The translations under genes were made by a program, and so were the position numbers. A stretch of DNA of 64,000 nt. Origin: Armatimonadota bacterium. Lineage in GTDB: Bacteria; Sysuimicrobiota; Sysuimicrobiia; Sysuimicrobiales; Humicultoraceae. Positions 7,809 to 16,254 of the stretch are shown here, in pieces. The stretch lies in NCBI GenBank assembly GCA_031459855.1, contig JAVKHP010000001.1, forward strand, positions 1,929,078 to 1,993,077, given 5' to 3'. The notes beneath the pieces are model-generated. The model had not been told where the DNA came from and did no database searches. It saw only the letters and a program-made list of their open reading frames with translations. How positions within the stretch are numbered: position 1 is the first letter of the stretch; each line of letters begins with the position of its first letter.

Positions 7809-8308
7809 CGCGTGATCTCCACCCTGCCGGTGCGCTCGTGCACCGACACCGTGCGCGTACGACCGCCCGCGACGATGCCGACCGCGGTCGCACTGCCGGG
7901 TGCCGGCGAGCCTGCGTTCGAGAAGGCGAACGTCTCTGCGGCCACCGTGACCCCGCGGGGATAGGGCTCGCCAACACGGACCGTGACCGGGTCGGCGCAG
8001 CCGCCGTTTGCCTCGCGCGGGACCCGCCGGACTTCGGCCCGGGTGCCGCCGGTGACCACCTCGACGCGACAGACGTCCACGGACTCGGCCACCGCCCGCT
8101 GCTGGGCGAAGCGCAGCAACCCGGCGAGGTCCTCGGCGACCCGGGCGGCCCGGCGCTCGTTGACGAAGCCGAAGTACAGCGGCATGGCCAGGGCCAGCAG
8201 CAGCGCGCCCAGGCCCAGGGCGACGCCCAGTTCCAGGACCGTGACGCCGCCAGGTACCCTTGGGTGCCTTCGACCGGGTGTCGATCCACCAGGACGATCG
8301 CCCACCAT
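7805..8308 (-). CDS. FimT/GspH-type pseudopilin, module 2
   Basis: A 167-residue protein. The start at 8308 has GGGGGGAGG six bases upstream. The leader ends at VPGG, followed by VTVLELGVALGLGALLLALA, with Glu at mature position 5. Then comes RVAEDLAGLLRFAQQRAVAE, the GspH/FimT helix continuation found almost unchanged in module 1 (RVAEDLAGLLRFAQQKAVAE). It ends TVSVHERTGRVEITR. It heads module 2; unlike modules 1 and 3 no canonical GEMM riboswitch precedes it, but a structured sequence does (8337-8413). Confidence 0.8.
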   Translation of the reverse strand: MVGDRPGGSTPGRRHPRVPGGVTVLELGVALGLGALLLALAMPLYFGFVNERRAARVAEDLAGLLRFAQQRAVAESVDVCRVEVVTGGTRAEVRRVPREANGGCADPVTVRVGEPYPRGVTVAAETFAFSNAGSPAPGSATAVGIVAGGRTRTVSVHERTGRVEITR

Positions 8309-8336
8309 CGTGCCTCCCCCCGGACCGGCACTCGGC

Positions 8337-8413
8337 GGTCAGCCGGCGAGGTCGGTGTCGGGACGACCCGGGCGGGTTATGCCCAGAACGACGGCGATTC
8401 AGTCGCGCTGACC
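8337..8413 (-). promoter_or_regulatory. Structured leader upstream of pilin module 2 (not a canonical GEMM)
   Basis: The minus-strand RNA is closed by a perfect 7-bp pairing, GGTCAGC (8413-8407) with GCTGACC (8343-8337). Inside are GCGA-CTGAA-TCGC and CGGG-TCGT-CCCG hairpins and a GGGC...GCCC pairing. The last segment GCCGGCTGACCGCCGAG resembles the 3' end of the two GEMM elements, but the diagnostic CGCAAAG is absent. It may be a diverged riboswitch or another structured element. Confidence 0.35.
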
Positions 8414-8507
8414 TTCCCGGGGAGCGGGGAACGGGTTACGCGAGGGGTCCTGTGTACTCCATGGGGTAAGGGCGCAGGGTTGAGATCGTACGGGCACCAC
8501 CTTTCGC

Positions 8508-10409
8508 CTACTCGAACACGCCGGGTTCCCACCACCGGTACACCGCGACTCCGGACGATCCCTGGAAGAACGATTGGAAGCCCGGTGGCATGCGGCCGGG
8601 ATACCGCAACTCGGGAACAGGGAAGATCTCAGGGTTGTTGTCCCAGTCGAGGAGGTGTGCGATGAACAGCCCGTACCATCGTTGCCCGGCGGCGTCGTTC
8701 TTGACCGTGCCGTGGGCGACGACGACCAGGTTGACCTCGTTGCCGGCGCCGGGAATGTAGACGCTCCCTTCGTTGATGGTACCGGCACAGTTCGGCGTGA
8801 ACACTGCTTGCGGGCATCCGGGTCCTACGGCAAAGGCGAGGGTGTTGCCGCCTTGGGTGGGATCCGCACCGAAGGCCGTGTTGGGACACCGGGTGGGATC
8901 GGCGAGCGACTGGCTGGCCGGACACAGGGGCGTGAACGACCCCCGAATCTCGATGGCCGGATTTGGAAGATTGCCGGCGTGCTCCACGAGCACGGTCGCA
9001 AACCCGGCGTAACGCACGTTCCCGTCGAACACAAGCCGCGTCTTCGTGTGAATGAAGGCGTTGCGCTGGACGGACAGGTTTGTCCCGGTGCTTGCGAACC
9101 CGTTGAAGACGACGCTGAAGTCAGTGGTCGCTGCCGAGGCGTTGTTGCAGGCATCAGCACCAGCAGCGCTCCTGCAGTTGACCACCGGACTCCCGTTGGT
9201 GTTGCGAGCAGGAATGACGATCCGGGTCCGCGTGTTCTGATTGGGAGTGCGCCGCCATGCCCAACCCGGCGTCGCGCACCCCGAGGAGCAGAAGTAGAGG
9301 GTTTCGTTGGAACGGTCCAGGTCTATCTCCTGCCACTCGCTGCTGGAGCACCCTGACGCGTCCAGACACACGTAGGCCTTGAGGGCATTGGCCGGCACGA
9401 GGCGGCCCGGGTCTCCGGTTGGCAGGTAGAGCCGGTTGATCAGACAGCGTTGCTGGTCGGCTGGGGTGTTTTCCTGGCAGGCACGCGACGGATCGGGGTA
9501 CTCGAGCAAAGGTACGCTCGTGCCCGTGCTGAAGCCGTGGACCTGATTGCTGTACTGCGGCGACCACCCGCCCGTGGCGTGGACCGCCATCATCGGCTGG
9601 TTGGCGAGCCCGATCGTCCAAGAGTTGCCCTGACCGGTGATGGCGCCGTTGACGTACACCCGGTTGTTGTAGGGAGGGACGTCGCAGGGCACGCTTGGAG
9701 GACTGCAGGCCTCGTCGACCGTCGGGTGCGGACGGTCGTTCAGGATCTGCCCGTCGCCCTGCATCTGCAGCCCCACGCATACCCCGTCCTCCACGGTGCA
9801 GCTGGCCACGTAGAGGGAGCCGTGGAGACGGAACGTGCCGTTGCCACCGCCGCCCGCCCCCAGGTTGATGGCGGTGTTGGAGAAGTTGATCAGGTCGGTG
9901 CCGGGGTTGAACTGCCCCAGCAGCGCCTCGATCCGGCGGGATGCTCCCGGCACCCTGCCCGTGGCGCGAATCCAGATGCAGGACCTGTCGTCGCAGCCGG
10001 CGGCGGTCGGGTTGGGCACGCCGCAGGCCTGTCCGTCGGAGTACCGGCAGAGCTCCACCGTGATCGTCGACGACGTGCTGCCGGGAGGAAACCCGCGACC
10101 CTCGACGTCTCCGTTGTCCTGGAGGAAGAACCAGGGAGCCGTCGATGGGCTGCCGCCCGTGGCGCCACTGGCGTCGCTCCAGTCGGCGTCCTGGCGCAGC
10201 CTGGCGATCCCGATCTCGATCCCGCTCTCGGCCAGCCGGAACGCCTGCGCCGACGCCTCGGAGGCTCCGGCCACCTGGTACTCGTTCATGGCGATGGCGA
10301 CCAGCGTGCCCGAGATGATGAGGACCAGGACGATCGTCACCAGCACCATCGCCAGGGCCACCCCGCGCTGGCCGGATCGCCGTGGGTCGGCACCGCGTGG
10401 AACAGGCAT
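8508..10409 (-). CDS. PilX-type minor pilin/adhesin-like protein, module 1
   Basis: A 633-residue protein. The ATG at 10407-10409 has GGAGGTCC just upstream. The leader is followed by GVALAMVLVTIVLVLIISGT (membrane helix) and AMNEYQVAGASEASAQAFRL, then AESGIEIGIARL, the PilX_N pattern. The exported part closely parallels module 2: a GAGGGGNGTFRLHG block, YNNRVYVNG, FSVVFNGFAS, VRYAGFATVLVEHAG, and a C-terminal VVVAHGTVKND / LLDWDNNPEIFPV block. Conserved Asn-Gly and Cys positions suggest a shared beta-rich fold. Last gene of module 1. Function inferred: tip adhesin or minor pilin of a type IV pilus or related pseudopilus. Confidence 0.78.
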   Translation of the reverse strand: MPVPRGADPRRSGQRGVALAMVLVTIVLVLIISGTLVAIAMNEYQVAGASEASAQAFRLAESGIEIGIARLRQDADWSDASGATGGSPSTAPWFFLQDNGDVEGRGFPPGSTSSTITVELCRYSDGQACGVPNPTAAGCDDRSCIWIRATGRVPGASRRIEALLGQFNPGTDLINFSNTAINLGAGGGGNGTFRLHGSLYVASCTVEDGVCVGLQMQGDGQILNDRPHPTVDEACSPPSVPCDVPPYNNRVYVNGAITGQGNSWTIGLANQPMMAVHATGGWSPQYSNQVHGFSTGTSVPLLEYPDPSRACQENTPADQQRCLINRLYLPTGDPGRLVPANALKAYVCLDASGCSSSEWQEIDLDRSNETLYFCSSGCATPGWAWRRTPNQNTRTRIVIPARNTNGSPVVNCRSAAGADACNNASAATTDFSVVFNGFASTGTNLSVQRNAFIHTKTRLVFDGNVRYAGFATVLVEHAGNLPNPAIEIRGSFTPLCPASQSLADPTRCPNTAFGADPTQGGNTLAFAVGPGCPQAVFTPNCAGTINEGSVYIPGAGNEVNLVVVAHGTVKNDAAGQRWYGLFIAHLLDWDNNPEIFPVPELRYPGRMPPGFQSFFQGSSGVAVYRWWEPGVFE

Positions 10410-10435
10410 GGGAGGACCTCCTTGCGCGTCTACCG

Positions 10436-11074
10436 TCAGAATCTGTACTTGCGGACGACCGCGTCCATGGTGAACCGGAGCGGTGTACCGGGTGCGTCGG
10501 GCCCGCGGGCCACGTCGAGCACGATGCGCACGCGACGGATCTTGGCGCGGTCCGTCGGCGAGGCACTCAACGCCTCGTACGGGAGCTCGGTGTTGCCGGC
10601 GTCGAAGTACCTGAAGGTCAAGCCGGTGACGGTGATCGCCCGCAGCCCGCGGGACGAGAGCGGATCGCCCGCGCAGGCGCCGGTGGGCTGGACGCTGGCC
10701 CCGTCCACGACGAGCACCGTCCCATCTGCGCGGCAAAACCGGTTGTACTCCGGCATGTCGTCGTCGCTGGTCCGGTCCGTGCGGAACGTCACGGCGTCGG
10801 GGGCGGCTTCGACGAACAGCTCGGTCTCGTTGGCGCTCAGGCCAAATCCCGCCATCCGAATGCGCCGGACCATCCACTCCAGGACCAGCCGGGCGTTCTG
10901 ATTCGTGTCCTGGATGTCCTTGCCCGCGAGCATACCCTGGAACGCGGTGTTGAACAGCGAGAACGACGCCAGGAGCAACACGCCCAGCAACGAGAGGGCG
11001 ATCAGCACCTCGAGGATGGTGTAGCCGGCGCAGCGCCGCGACGCTGGTGGCACGTGGGCCCGTGGGACGGTCAC
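10436..11074 (-). CDS. PilW-type minor pilin, module 1
   Basis: A 212-residue pseudopilin. The leader ends CAG before YTILEVLIALSLLGVLLLAS (Glu5 present). NARLVLEWMVRRIRMAGFG and the C-terminal RFTMDAVVRKYRF match module 2. The start is GTG at 11072-11074, overlapping the PilV-like stop (GTGA), so translation is probably coupled. Likely a minor pilin of the tip complex. Confidence 0.8.
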   Translation of the reverse strand: MTVPRAHVPPASRRCAGYTILEVLIALSLLGVLLLASFSLFNTAFQGMLAGKDIQDTNQNARLVLEWMVRRIRMAGFGLSANETELFVEAAPDAVTFRTDRTSDDDMPEYNRFCRADGTVLVVDGASVQPTGACAGDPLSSRGLRAITVTGLTFRYFDAGNTELPYEALSASPTDRAKIRRVRIVLDVARGPDAPGTPLRFTMDAVVRKYRF

Positions 11075-11580
11075 TCTGGACTCCTCGCGACGTCGGCCCG
11101 GAGGAAGAACGCTCCGGGCGGTTCGCCCGGGGTTGCGGGCGCGTCGGCGGGCCTTCGGTACACGTAGATGGTGATCCTCCGCACGCCGCAGCCCGATGCG
11201 GCCTCGTAGTCCCGGATGACGATGTCCGCCGCCGCGAACAGGCCCGGCAAAGGCGGTTCGTCCGGTTCGCCCCCGCCCGCGGGGGTAATGCGCCGGGTGG
11301 CGGGCAGCGGCGGGGGCGCTCCCGGCACCGTGCAGGTCGCTGCGTCGCGCAGCCGATGGTAGGGAAGACCGCGGAGGTACTCCATCTCGGCCTGCGCGTA
11401 CTCGATGGCGAGGGTGCGCGCCCGGGCAGGGCGCTCGTATCGCCCTGGGGCGAACTGGGTGATGCCCAGGACACCCAGCGCCTTCGTCAGGCCGCCGATG
11501 ATCAGTGCCACGACCGTGACCAGCAACATCGCGACCAGCAGCTCCACGAGGCTGAGTCCGCGCTCCGTGTGGGTCGTCAT
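11071..11580 (-). CDS. PilV-type minor pilin, module 1
   Basis: A 169-residue protein, MTTHTERG then LSLVELLVAMLLVTVVALII, a class III signal peptide. It contains GRYERPARARTLAIEYAQAE and MEYLRGLPYHRLRD, paralogous to module 2. The start is ATG 11578-11580 with ATGA overlap to the FimT-like gene. Second gene of the riboswitch-headed module 1. Confidence 0.8.
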   Translation of the reverse strand: MTTHTERGLSLVELLVAMLLVTVVALIIGGLTKALGVLGITQFAPGRYERPARARTLAIEYAQAEMEYLRGLPYHRLRDAATCTVPGAPPPLPATRRITPAGGGEPDEPPLPGLFAAADIVIRDYEAASGCGVRRITIYVYRRPADAPATPGEPPGAFFLRADVARSPE

Positions 11581-12095
11581 GGCGACACGATCTGCACCCG
11601 TCCGGTGACCGGGTGGACCTCCACCCTGCGCGTCCGGTCCGCCGACGTCACGAGAATGCTGGTAGGGCTGCCTTGTTGCAGCCTGCCGGCGCCGGTGAAC
11701 ACCACCGTCTGTTGCTCCACGGCAACGTCCGGCGGGAACGGATCGCTGACTCGCACGAGCGTCTCCCCCACGCCGGTGCACTGGGGGATGAGACGCACTT
11801 CTGCCCGGGAGGGCGTGGTGATGAGCTGGACACAGCTGCCGCTGCCCGACTCGGCCACCGCCTTCTGTTGCGCGAAGCGGAGCAGGCCCGCCAGGTCCTC
11901 TGCCACGCGCACCACCCTGCGGTCACGCACCGCCCTGGTGTAGAGTGGGAACGCCAGGGCCAGCACCAGCCCCACGATGGCCAGGGCGATCGTCGCCTCG
12001 AGCACGGTCATGCCCGCGACGCCCCGTGGGATCGCACGGGGGGCGCGCAGGGTGGATTCGGTACCGCCACTGCCACATCGTCTCATCGGCCACAC
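11577..12095 (-). CDS. FimT/GspH-type pseudopilin, module 1, under a c-di-GMP riboswitch
   Basis: A protein of about 172 residues with MTVLEATIALAIVGLVLALA after a VAG cleavage site, then RVVRVAEDLAGLLRFAQQKA and a C-terminal RRVEVHPVTGRVQIVSP, as in its module 2 paralogue. The start is uncertain: GTG at 12095 or ATG at 12086, neither with a clear SD. First gene of module 1, about 50 bases after the riboswitch at 12144-12230, so it is the entry point of the whole pilin locus. Confidence 0.75.
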   Translation of the reverse strand: MWPMRRCGSGGTESTLRAPRAIPRGVAGMTVLEATIALAIVGLVLALAFPLYTRAVRDRRVVRVAEDLAGLLRFAQQKAVAESGSGSCVQLITTPSRAEVRLIPQCTGVGETLVRVSDPFPPDVAVEQQTVVFTGAGRLQQGSPTSILVTSADRTRRVEVHPVTGRVQIVSP

Positions 12096-12143
12096 GCTGC
12101 GGGTACGGCAACGCCAGGAGTACTGCCGACACGCCCGGAAACC

Positions 12144-12230
12144 CTCTTCGGCGATCCAGCCGGCCCGGGTGCGGGCCCTGAGACTTTGCGCCCCCGAATT
12201 GCTTCGGGTTAGCCGTTGTCGGAGGGACGA
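12144..12230 (-). ncRNA. GEMM-I (c-di-GMP-I) riboswitch upstream of pilin module 1
   Basis: The minus-strand RNA reads CCGACAACGGCTAACCC, hairpin CCCGAAGCAATTCGGG, GGGCGCAAAGTCTCAGGG, a GGGCCCGCACCCGGGCC-like second stem, and GGCTGGATCGCCGAAGAGGG. The CGCAAAG core and terminal GCCGAAGAGG match the GEMM consensus and the copy at 4600-4690. It sits in the 5' leader of the 10.6-kb pilin locus. GEMM-Ib (cGAMP) specificity cannot be excluded by eye. Confidence 0.88.
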
Positions 12231-12465
12231 CTATGATGCCACCGTATGGAATAATGCCCGCCGCGTCCGCCCGTCAGTCGGCTTTCATGCCTGCCTCCTC
12301 TCCCGGCATTCCTGTCTGTACCTTCCGGGTCCCGCGGAAGAGGTCCGCGTACGGCCAGTCTGCTCTCGGGTGCCACACCTGGTAGACTGGATGGCGTGCT
12401 GCCACGCAGCGCGCCGTGACGCCCCGACGGTTGTGGCGAGGGTTTGGAGAAGTTTTCGGGAGGTG

Positions 12466-12552
12466 ATGGTCATGGCGAACAGAGCCGCCGGCGGTGCCAA
12501 GCGCCAGCGCCGTGAGGCTGCCCGCGAGGCGCGACGCCGGGCCCACTCATAG
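12466..12552 (+). CDS. Very small basic protein (28 residues), uncertain
   Basis: The frame MVMANRAAGGAKRQRR continues with more Arg, Lys and Ala to residue 28. It is preceded directly by TCGGGAGGTG, a strong Shine-Dalgarno though close to the first ATG; the second ATG at 12472 has better spacing. Extremely basic; it could be a nucleic-acid-binding microprotein or chance. No promoter is evident and no family is recognised. It lies divergent from the pilin riboswitch and convergent with the MBL hydrolase. Confidence 0.3.
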   Translation: MVMANRAAGGAKRQRREAAREARRRAHS

Positions 12553-12623
12553 GCGCCTACCGAAACAAGGGGCCCGAGAAGGTGCCCGACTGACCTCCGT
12601 CCGGAGACCAAGCGCCCCTCGGC

Positions 12624-13625
12624 CTACCCTCCCCGCCGTGTGCGCGCATACCGCAGCAGCCCCTGGGCGCTCTGCTGCGAGGCCATGATGAGCTCCAGGC
12701 GGTCGGCGTCGCTGTCCGCCCGCGTCAGCGCGCCGGTGGCCGACAGCGTCCGCGCGCCGCCAGCCCCTGCCGCCGCCCCATCGGCACCCTCCGCGGGCGG
12801 TGCCTCGCGGCCGCCGGCCGCCACGGCCTGCGCGAGCCGGGCCAGGATGGTCGCATCGTCCAGCCCGGCGTCCACGGCGTCGAGGGCCAGGCGCTCGAGC
12901 GTCTGCAGTTGCGCGGCCAGCGCGGCCAGCAGGTCGTCGGCCCAGTCGTGGGGGCCGAAGTGGGTGAGCAGCAGGCGCCCGGGCCGCAGGCCGCGGAGCC
13001 GGGCGATGGTCGTAAGCCACGCGGGGATGTCGAGTTCCGGGGGCGGGGTGGGCGCGCGCACGCTGCGTGCCCCGGGCAGGGCCACGCCTGCCGCATCGCC
13101 GGTGAACATCTCGCCCCGAGCCCGGTCGTGGTAGACGAGGTGGTGGCGCGCGTGTCCGGGCGACTCGATCGCGACCAGCTGGCGCGTGCCCAGCATCACC
13201 GTCGCGCCGTCGCGCAAAGGACGGATGCGGTCGGCGGGCACGGGCACGACCTCGCCGAAGAGGGGGCCGAGCAGCGCGCCGTACAGCCTGCCGGCGCTCG
13301 CCAGCAGCCGCGAGGGCTCGGCGAGGTGCGGGGCGCCCACGGGATGAACGTAGACCTCGAGGTGCGGGTAGCGCTGCACCAGTGCCCCGACCGCGCCCGC
13401 GTGGTCGAGGTGGATGTGCGTGACGGCCACCGCCTGCAGGGCTGCCGGGTCGAGGCCGGCCGCCCGCACGCCGGCCAGCAACGTCTCGAGACGCGAGGCG
13501 GGCCCGGTTTCGATGAGCGCGGGGCGCGGGCCCAGCAGCAGGTAGGACCCGACGGCCTGGGCCGTGTCCTGGTACAGCGTGTCGATGAGGACGAGGTCGT
13601 CGGCGAGCCACTGCACCGGTGTCAT
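12624..13625 (-). CDS. MBL-fold metallohydrolase
   Basis: A 333-residue metallo-beta-lactamase-fold hydrolase. The zinc motif THIHLDHAG is near residue 80, with downstream metal ligands in SPGHARHH and FTGDAAG and a late LTHFGPHD. This is the arrangement seen in glyoxalase II-like and lactonase-like proteins. The start at 13625 (MTPVQWLADDLVLIDTLYQ) is preferred over longer forms because the conserved fold begins there and GGTG lies upstream. The C-terminal third is Ala/Gly-rich and likely helical. Cytoplasmic, substrate unknown. Monocistronic and divergent from the L25 operon. Confidence 0.88.
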   Translation of the reverse strand: MTPVQWLADDLVLIDTLYQDTAQAVGSYLLLGPRPALIETGPASRLETLLAGVRAAGLDPAALQAVAVTHIHLDHAGAVGALVQRYPHLEVYVHPVGAPHLAEPSRLLASAGRLYGALLGPLFGEVVPVPADRIRPLRDGATVMLGTRQLVAIESPGHARHHLVYHDRARGEMFTGDAAGVALPGARSVRAPTPPPELDIPAWLTTIARLRGLRPGRLLLTHFGPHDWADDLLAALAAQLQTLERLALDAVDAGLDDATILARLAQAVAAGGREAPPAEGADGAAAGAGGARTLSATGALTRADSDADRLELIMASQQSAQGLLRYARTRRGG

Positions 13626-13838
13626 GATTTCACCATAGCACATCAGCACGTCGCGTTGGCAGGAACGTCGCGTCGCATGCGCGACCCGGGCCATGGGTGC
13701 ACCACCGCCCGTCAGCACCTCCCGTGAGCCAGCTCACATGCGTCGGCGTCCCCGGGGATCGCCGCACGGTCCATGTGCACCAGCGCACGGCGGCAGCTCC
13801 CGTGAGCCCGGGGCCGCAGCGGCGCCGCGCTATTTCCG

Positions 13839-13866
13839 TTGCGGGCAGAATTCCCCATGCTATAAT
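13839..13866 (+). promoter_or_regulatory. Sigma-70 type promoter of the L25 gene
   Basis: TTGCGG (13839-13844), 16-base spacer, perfect TATAAT (13861-13866). The coding start follows 57 bases downstream with GGAGGG as SD. The preceding 200 bases contain no gene; they carry repeated CAGCxCCCGTGAGC segments near 13720 and 13794. Confidence 0.7.
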
Positions 13867-13923
13867 GGCCTGGAGTGTGGGCCCCGGTGGTCGGGGCCCG
13901 TTGCGTGTTGGAGGGAGCCGGGC

Positions 13924-14592
13924 ATGGAACGGGTTGCGCTGAAGGCGCAGGTGCGGGACGGCGTGGGCAAAGGGGCCGCCCGCGCGCTCCGTCGCCAGGG
14001 CATGGTGCCGGGTGTGCTCTACGGGCAGGGCCGCGCCCCCCGGCCCGTGGCGGTCGACGCCAGGGCGCTGGAGGCTGTGTTGCACACCCACGCGGGGCGG
14101 AACGTGCTGATCGACCTGGAGCTGGTCGGCAACGGCGGCGAGCCCACCACCGTCATGGTGAAGGAAGTGCAGCGCGGCCTGTTCCGGCACGAGCCGATCC
14201 ACGTCGACTTCCACGCGGTGTCGCTCACCGAGACCCTCCAGACACACGTGCCGGTGGTGCTGAAGGGCACGCCGAAGGGCGTGGCCGAGGGAGGGACCAT
14301 CGAGCACCACCTGCGCGAGGTGCTCGTTGAGTGCCTCCCGACCCAGATCCCGGACAGCATCGAGGTGGACGTCAGCGCGCTGGGCGTCGGACGGTCCCTG
14401 CACGTGCGCGATCTCACCCCGCCCGAGGGCGTCAGGCTGCTGACCCCGGCCGACGAAGTGGTGATCACCGTCGTCGCGCCGCGCGTGCACGAAGAGGCGC
14501 CGGCGGCTGCCGAGGCAGCTGCGGCGCCCGGAGGGCCGGCGCCGACCCCAGCGGAGGCCCCTGCGGAGAAGGGACCCGAGGCGGGGCGGTAG
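13924..14592 (+). CDS. rplY: Large ribosomal subunit protein bL25, CTC (general stress) form
   Basis: A 222-residue protein, the long two-domain CTC form of bL25. The N-terminal 5S rRNA-binding domain (about residues 1-90) shows VGKGAARALRRQGMVPGVLYG, and the C-terminal TL5 domain shows PVVLKGTPKGVAEGG and HVRDLTPPEGV. An Ala/Pro/Glu-rich tail follows residue 185. It binds 5S rRNA in the central protuberance. The start at 13924 is supported by GGAGGG. The pth gene follows 141 bases later, a common bacterial pairing, probably cotranscribed. Confidence 0.95.
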   Translation: MERVALKAQVRDGVGKGAARALRRQGMVPGVLYGQGRAPRPVAVDARALEAVLHTHAGRNVLIDLELVGNGGEPTTVMVKEVQRGLFRHEPIHVDFHAVSLTETLQTHVPVVLKGTPKGVAEGGTIEHHLREVLVECLPTQIPDSIEVDVSALGVGRSLHVRDLTPPEGVRLLTPADEVVITVVAPRVHEEAPAAAEAAAAPGGPAPTPAEAPAEKGPEAGR

Positions 14593-14733
14593 CCGTTCTC
14601 ACGCGGCCTGCAGCGGCCCGGGCCGGGCGCGCACCCGGTGCCCGGACCAACGGGGCCCACGGCGGGCCGCGGTGGCGCGACGCCATCTTGCGGTGCCTCG
14701 CCAGCGTCGCCGTCGCGGTGCGGTCCTGAACGC

Positions 14734-15339
14734 ATGCGGCTCATCGTTGGGCTGGGGAACCCTGGACGCCGCTACCGCGGCACGCGGCACAACATGGGCC
14801 GCGAGGTCGTCGAGCGTCTGGCCGCGACGTGCGCGATCCGCGTGGACATGGAGGAGGGCTGGGCGACGACCGGTCGGGGGACGATCGACGGCCAGCGCGT
14901 ACTCCTGGCGTGGCCGGAGACGTACATGAACGTCAGCGGGCAGGCCGTCGCCGACCTGCGCCGCCGCCACCGGATCCCCGTGGACCACCTGCTGATCGTC
15001 TGCGACGACCTCGACCTGCCGCCTGGCACCATCCGCTTACGCGAGCGGGGGAGTGCAGGTGGGCACAACGGGCTGCAATCGGTGATCGACGCGCTGGGGA
15101 CTGCGGCCTTCCCGCGCTTGCGCGTGGGTATCGGCCGGCCGCCGGCGGAGGTGGATCCTGCCGACTACGTCCTCCAGCGGCCGACGCCGCAGGAGCGCGC
15201 GCTGCTCGACGATGCGGTGGCGCGCGCCGTGCAGGGCATCGTGCTGTGGGTGCGCGACGGCCCACAGGCCGCCATGCGGTTTTGCAACGTGCGCCGCAGC
15301 GCGGTGCCGTCGCCGGGTGCGGGCGGACGAGCGGGATAG
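14734..15339 (+). CDS. pth: Peptidyl-tRNA hydrolase
   Basis: A 201-residue protein of the normal size. It recycles tRNA by cleaving peptidyl-tRNA. Family marks: MRLIVGLGNPGRRYRGTRHN with the catalytic His in RHNMG, ETYMNVSG around residue 68, VCDDLDLPPGTIRLR with the catalytic Asp, and GSAGGHNGLQSV. The start at 14734 gives the canonical N-terminus. Cytoplasmic; downstream of bL25. Confidence 0.96.
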   Translation: MRLIVGLGNPGRRYRGTRHNMGREVVERLAATCAIRVDMEEGWATTGRGTIDGQRVLLAWPETYMNVSGQAVADLRRRHRIPVDHLLIVCDDLDLPPGTIRLRERGSAGGHNGLQSVIDALGTAAFPRLRVGIGRPPAEVDPADYVLQRPTPQERALLDDAVARAVQGIVLWVRDGPQAAMRFCNVRRSAVPSPGAGGRAG

Positions 15340-15510
15340 TGGCGCGAACGTTGTGGCGGCGAACTGCGACCGTCCCCGGTGCGCGGGGATCAGCGGGGCA
15401 CGGCCTCGGGGCTGGAACCTGGCGGCGTCCCCGTCCCGGGTACCCGGGGTAAGCGGCGGGTGCGTGCGCGGCCGGGATCGTGGCGCGCACGGTAACGAGG
15501 AGGTCTGCTG

Positions 15511-16086
15511 ATGCGCCAGCACGCCGGGCGTCTCCCGCCCGGACAGTACGTGACCGAGAAGTGGCCGGTGCTGCACTACGGCAGCGTGCCGCGTGTCGAT
15601 CTGGCCCGGTGGGACTTCCGGATCTTCGGCCTCGTGGAGCGGCCGGTCACCCTGTCCTACGAGGAGTTCCGGGCGTTGCCGACCACCGCGGTGACGTGCG
15701 ACATCCACTGCGTGACCGCGTGGAGCCGGCTGGGCGTGACCTTCGAGGGCGTGGCCGCCAGGACGGTGCTCGGGCTGGCCACGGTGCGGCCCGAGGCCCG
15801 CTTCGTGATGGTGCACGCCGAACAGGGCTACGAGACCAACCTGCCCCTGGAGTACCTGCTGGCCGACGACGCCCTGTTCGCGTGGCGGGCCGATGGGCAG
15901 GATCTGACCCCCGAGCACGGGTGGCCGCTGCGCCTGGTGGTGCCGCGGCTGTACTTCTGGAAGAGCGCCAAGTGGGTGCGCGGGCTGGAACTGCTGGCCA
16001 CCGACCGCGCGGGCTTCTGGGAGCGCAACGGGTACCACATGCGGGGTGATCCGTGGCAGGAAGAGCGCTACGGGTCGCCCTGGTAG
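15511..16086 (+). CDS. Sulfite oxidase-family molybdopterin-dependent oxidoreductase (single domain)
   Basis: A 191-residue Oxidored_molyb domain protein. DFRIFGLVERPVTLSYEEFR opens the fold. The molybdenum ligand cysteine is Cys67 in CDIHCVTAWS, and GYETNLPLEYLL and PRLYFWKSAKWVRGLEL follow as in stand-alone YedY/sulfite-oxidase-like proteins. There is no Tat signal or dimerisation domain, so a cytoplasmic enzyme is likely. SD GAGGAGG precedes the ATG. Its electron partner and substrate are unknown; no MsrQ-like heme protein is adjacent. Confidence 0.88.
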   Translation: MRQHAGRLPPGQYVTEKWPVLHYGSVPRVDLARWDFRIFGLVERPVTLSYEEFRALPTTAVTCDIHCVTAWSRLGVTFEGVAARTVLGLATVRPEARFVMVHAEQGYETNLPLEYLLADDALFAWRADGQDLTPEHGWPLRLVVPRLYFWKSAKWVRGLELLATDRAGFWERNGYHMRGDPWQEERYGSPW

Positions 16087-16254
16087 ACGCGCGCCCCGGC
16101 AGCTCCCCGCGCCGATCGCGCACCGGTCCGTAGGACAGCCCGGCCGCGCCACGTGGGCCTCGTGCCCGTGGGCGCGGTCGGCGCCGCAGGCGGGTGCGCG
16201 TATCGAGGCTGGGTTCCAGCCTGTGGATACCACGGATGTGGGCACCGCCGTGCG

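Noticed and set aside
8309..8507. Canonical GEMM riboswitch before module 2
   Set aside because: The diagnostic CGCAAAG segment and GNRA-capped first stem are missing; kept only as a structured leader of unknown type.
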